A stretch of DNA of 64,000 bases. Source: Phoronis australis (Eukaryota > Phoronida > Phoronidae). Of this stretch, positions 60,961-64,000 are shown piece after piece (positions within the stretch are counted from its first letter, which is position 1; each line of letters starts with the position of its first letter). The position numbers were made by a program, and so were the translations under genes. The stretch is taken from the NCBI GenBank assembly GCA_002633005.1, contig NMRA01000157.1, forward strand, positions 122,331 to 186,330. Reading direction: 5' to 3'. The notes under the pieces are model-generated. The model worked only from the letters and a program-made list of their open reading frames with translations. It had not been told where the DNA came from and did not search any database.

Positions 60961-60974
60961 AAGGAAGGGAGGAA
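60961..60974 (+). promoter_or_regulatory. Polypurine tract
   Basis: aaggaagggaggaa, all purine, directly precedes the TG of the 3' LTR. This is the standard position for plus-strand priming in LTR elements, and it argues that the element was copied by reverse transcription. Confidence 0.85.
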
Positions 60975-61263
60975 TGTAGTAAATGTCGACGTCAGTCTCG
61001 GCTGTGGCGTCTCTATGTTGTGATGTCCTTTTCGTTAACAATGTTGGTCTTGGCCTGGTGCGACATCTGACGCCAGAAGAGCCCAGCCGAGGTCACCCTG
61101 CTATCATGTGACCCGTCACCTTTCAAGACCACGTGACAAGATCGTCTGGGCCTTCTGGAGTTCGCTGCCGTCCTGTGCGGACGTAACGTGAGTATACTCC
61201 GGACTTTTCTCTTGCACCGCGTTAATAGGCCGAACTTGTGTGTCTGCTTGGCCAGCCGACCCC
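60975..61263 (+). repeat. 3' LTR of the Gag-TatD element
   Basis: Same length as the 5' LTR. The following bases (ataaccaatac) belong to the interrupted LINE ORF1. If one more base (A at 61264) is counted, the LTR would end in the canonical CA, but the 5' LTR has T there. Confidence 0.9.
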
Positions 61264-61583
61264 ATAACCAATACACACTTCTCCAACGCGCTGACACGGT
61301 TTTCGAGACATGCAAAATCCATGTCAATATCCGCCTTGAAGGATTTTAGTTTGATATCAGTAGAATTTGTAATCTCATGGCGTATTTTATCTATTTTGGA
61401 TTCAAACGTTTTTCTAAGCCCATCTTGTGCCGACTTTAGATCTTGAATTTCTTTCAACATGAGTTCAGATATCTCACCTTGATGATCACGTGGAGCTGGA
61501 GAGGTCGGCATGCTTGATATAGCTTCACTAATTGTAGGTTGAGAATTAAACTTTTTGTTACTTTTATCACCTGTACGGTTCAT
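61264..61583 (-). pseudogene. LINE ORF1, N-terminal coiled-coil part
   Basis: Starts at the ATG at 61583 ('MNRTGDKSNKKFNSQPTIS'), followed by a predicted long helix ('ISELMLKEIQDLKSAQDGLR', 'FACLENRVSALEKCVLVM') with heptad-like hydrophobic spacing, typical of the trimerising coiled coil of ORF1 proteins. The LINE frame is cut at about 61264 by the 3' LTR; codons read beyond that point belong to the LTR. Otherwise undamaged. Confidence 0.7.
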
Positions 61584-61828
61584 GGTTGTCCTTAACTCGC
61601 TACTGTCCTTGCTTGGTTTACGTTAACGTACAATTTGCCACTCAGAATCATCCATTGAATTGGAGCAAATTTAAAAATCAGCCGCCATTTTTCGAGCATG
61701 CGCAGTCCAGCAGTATTTTGGCACTTGCTGTGCTATGTTTATACCTTGATGATGTCTAACAAATAGACGAAAGGTTAATTTAACATTATCTTCTTCATTT
61801 GTGCGGCTATCGTCCGGTTTTTAATCTT

Positions 61829-62890
61829 GCTGTGGCCAAGAACTGATTTAATTAAATTAAGATTGTTATTGGGTGTGTCATGCCAAATAATAGTCAGTGA
61901 TAATCCTCACCTGTCAGAAAGACCTAACTGGACTCTACCTGGCAGGCATTCTTTGTTGTGGGCCCGTATGTTGCCGGTTACTCAAACCTGATGGAGCACC
62001 AGCAGACCTGCCCTGAGTTCAGTAACGCTAGGACTTCGTTGAAATGCAAGACTTCGCAAGATTACGTGAGATGTTGCCAAATGAGAACGCATGATTTTGG
62101 TTAGATTTTTGCGAGGACCTATCATTACTGAACTCTACCCTCTTGAAGCGACATGTTAAACCTGGCGGTGGAGAACACTGATGTATCAAAATGGCTCCCA
62201 AGTATATTTGTTGTTTTTTCTTTTCTCTGTTACAGGTTCCGGTTACTACGAAAAAGTCTTTTTGTAAATAATTATTTAAAAATCTCGATTATTGGTTGAA
62301 AACTTCATCATGATGTTCATAAATGGAAAAGAGGGAGCGAAGAATTTTATTGTGCGAAGGTCTTTACTGCCTACGAACAATAATCCTCCATGAACCCTAT
62401 CGAACATTAATTGAGTACCTGCATGCAACACAGGGCCAGGTACTGGATACGTTGAAAGAGATGTGTGGTTAGACTCCATTTGCTGGAAGACAACGCAGTG
62501 CGAGACATGTGTTCCGCAGAAGCTGCTGTATTCTATATTCCAATGCCACTGCGCTTCACTTTGCAACATTACTGTATGTTCCCACAACAATCGGACACCT
62601 TGCTCTACTGTGATAGGGAACAGCACCAAGCTAATTTGATTGAGGTCTTTGTTCAGTACAGCTAAACATGTGAAACATACATTCACAAATAGATCTGTGC
62701 ATGTGAATTTGACGTATGGTAATAAAGACACATTGTGTGTATATACTTCGTCGTATTACCACCATCACATTTGTGTGCGGGTGAAATAACTATAAAAATG
62801 GACGATCGAAAAAGAATGAAATGCGATCAACATAGGTGGCAATAGAAAATAATGTAAAGGACGGAACGGTAACTTTTTTCTCTGTGGTGA
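61829..62890. other. No gene recognised
   Basis: Includes the short repeat at ~62012-62073 shared with 35628-35691. The minus frame 62276-62731 (151 codons) has no family signature and overlaps a plus frame; not called. Confidence 0.5.
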
Positions 62891-63181
62891 ACTCTATCGA
62901 TAGACTTATTAACTTTATCAATATACATATTAACTCTATCGACAGACTTATTATCTCTATCGATAGATTTCATTTCTCTATCGATAGACTTACTATCTCT
63001 ATCGATTGACTTATTAACTCTATCGATAAACTTACTATCTCTATCGATAGACTTATTGATTCTATCGATAGACTTATTAATTCTATCAATAGACTTACTA
63101 TCTCTATTGATAGACTTATTAACTCTAGTGATAGACTTACAATCTCTATCGACAGACCTACTATCTCTATCGATAGACTTT
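62891..63181. repeat. 21 bp minisatellite with TATCGATA palindromes
   Basis: About 14 units of the type ctatcgatagacttattaact; seven contain a perfect TATCGATA. As 21 bp equals seven codons, both strands stay open: minus reads heptads like SLSIEIV, plus reads SLSIDLL. No start, partner exon or domain supports a real protein, so coding is doubtful. Confidence 0.9.
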
Positions 63182-63386
63182 GTACTCCACCAAAGCAGCA
63201 GACGAAACCGAGGTCGGTTCCTCGCTTGTATGATTGTTTCATTAAGCTTCTGGGTAGGAATCGCACATGTTTATGTCTACGCTACATGGTGAGTGTTGCT
63301 GAACTGCTTACTGTTGATCAATTAACGGGCGGGGAACGAGCACGTAGATCGTAATCTGCTTCATTTCGTGGGTTTGTGCCTGTTAA

Positions 63387-64000
63387 AGTCCTTCTCTCAC
63401 GCGTTGTTAACCCTTATTACATGGTTAGAAGATGTTATAAGGATCCAAGAAGTACCTACCCTATAACTAATACACGATCCGTACTCGAAAAAAGTTTAAA
63501 TGAACGCGCCACTCACGATTCGCACCTGAAGAACCACCGCCATTTTGAACTTGCCGCGAACCCGGAAGTACAATTCATTCAGGAACCCAGGCCGAGAAAA
63601 CGCCGTCAGTGCGACTGGAGCAGTGCCTGTACTGTTACCAGCCAGCAAACGGGGATAAAATAATCTACAGCACGCCTTAATTTTAATAAAATCAAAATAC
63701 GGACAATGTCATCGAATTTGCTGAAGAAATGCGGCGAATAAATTTTGACAGAAATTATTTTGCCAGACTCGGGACCGTAGCCTATCGGACCCGGTGCGGA
63801 TCGAGACCAGACACTGGCGAACGGTAAATGCATGCGGTTGCAAGCTGTTTTGTCGAAGTAAAATAGTCAAATCATAAATGCTGCATATATTCAAGGGTAG
63901 TTTCAGACACTTGCATGAAATTACGGGCTGGTTAGTCCTGTGTCACACTGCCGCGGCAGACCTTAGTTAGCCTCAGTCACCAGCTACCAGTGAAGACTAT
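63387..64000 (-). mobile_element. TTAA DNA element, third copy (runs off window)
   Basis: Starts with AGTCCTTCTCTCA after TTAA (63383-63386) and follows, in reverse orientation, the right ~610 bp of the 52134-53808 copy to the window edge. Open frames inside are mirror images of frames in that copy and not genes. Confidence 0.9.

Larger units (their letters stand above)
56358..61263 (+). mobile_element. Gag-TatD LTR retroelement without pol
   Basis: Two 289 bp direct LTRs enclose 4.3 kb. A polypurine tract abuts the 3' LTR and a TGG-starting primer-site candidate follows the 5' LTR by 18 bp. Coding order: HhH-like N-terminus, Gag, coiled coil, single zinc-knuckle remnant, low-complexity linker, TatD nuclease. 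No RT, RNase H, protease, integrase or envelope is seen in any frame, including the ~890 bp AT-rich 3' part. So it would need a partner element for copying. No target-site duplication. The coding region carries about five frame breaks and one stop, yet most of each domain is readable. Confidence 0.85.
49670..61828 (-). mobile_element. Near full-length non-LTR retrotransposon, broken by three insertions
   Basis: Reads right to left: 5' UTR (61584-61828), ORF1 (61583 to 55961, interrupted), ORF2 with endonuclease (55885 to ~54130, interrupted), RT (to ~50233) and a C-terminal tail, then a TAATAAATAAATAATAG 3' tail near 49680. Without inserts it is about 4.6-5.5 kb. Inserts: a TTAA element (52134-53808), an unknown block (~54705-55655) and the Gag-TatD LTR element (56358-61263). 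ORF1 plus apurinic-type endonuclease plus RT indicates the CR1/jockey/I group; the exact clade is not assigned. Confidence 0.85.

Noticed and set aside
56358-61263. Endogenous retrovirus
   Set aside because: No envelope, protease, RT or integrase is seen; Gag and LTRs alone fit a non-autonomous LTR retroelement.
62276-62731. 151-codon minus-strand frame as a gene
   Set aside because: No recognisable family; weak splice context; overlapping plus frame.
62891-63181. CRISPR array
   Set aside because: The tandem 21 bp units have no unique spacers and the genome is eukaryotic.

Overview
The window reads as eukaryotic, AT-rich, low-gene-density genomic DNA. It has spliced exons with GT/AG borders, no operons, and a dense mix of non-LTR retrotransposons, Penelope, hAT-like and TTAA-target DNA elements, a tRNA-derived SINE and minisatellites. 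The mix of Tx1/L1-like, CR1-like and Penelope remnants with high apparent heterozygosity fits a marine invertebrate, perhaps a hemichordate or lancelet. That placement is inference and weak.

Layout. 1-31.6 kb: mostly non-coding, with three copies of one hAT MITE (6.6, 9.4 and 17.8 kb), a 450 bp fold-back element (8.25-8.7 kb), a degenerate hammerhead-like motif (9.2 kb), a 1.24 kb hAT-like element (11.2-12.5 kb) and a ~2 kb duplication on both sides of an N gap (14.2-19.3 kb). The duplication carries a candidate exon in both copies. 31.7-39.2 kb: a Penelope GIY-YIG remnant, a 5'-truncated Tx1/L1-like LINE, MITEs, a truncated TTAA element, a clean SINE with 13 bp target duplications, and a decayed CR1-like RT. 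39.6-47.2 kb (minus strand): the one recognisable host gene, four phase-consistent 3' exons of a carnosine-synthase-like ATP-grasp ligase. 49.5-61.8 kb: a nested mobile-element nest. A roughly full-length minus-strand non-LTR retrotransposon (ORF1, endonuclease, RT) is broken by a complete 1.675 kb TTAA DNA element, by an unidentified ~950 bp insert with promoter-like sequence, and by a 4.9 kb LTR element. 62.9-64 kb: a 21 bp minisatellite and another TTAA-element copy.

The most striking object is the LTR element at 56358-61263. It has two 289 bp direct LTRs (about 97% identical), a polypurine tract flush with the 3' LTR, and a Gag-like coding region preceded by a ComEA-like helix-hairpin-helix motif. 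Where pol would be expected it has a TatD-family metal-dependent nuclease with all its metal-ligand motifs still readable. I see no reverse transcriptase, RNase H or integrase. The copy is broken by frameshifts and a stop. It also shows no target-site duplication, and the interrupted LINE ORF1 reads through in frame if the element is removed. A Gag-TatD LTR element is my main candidate for an undescribed system.
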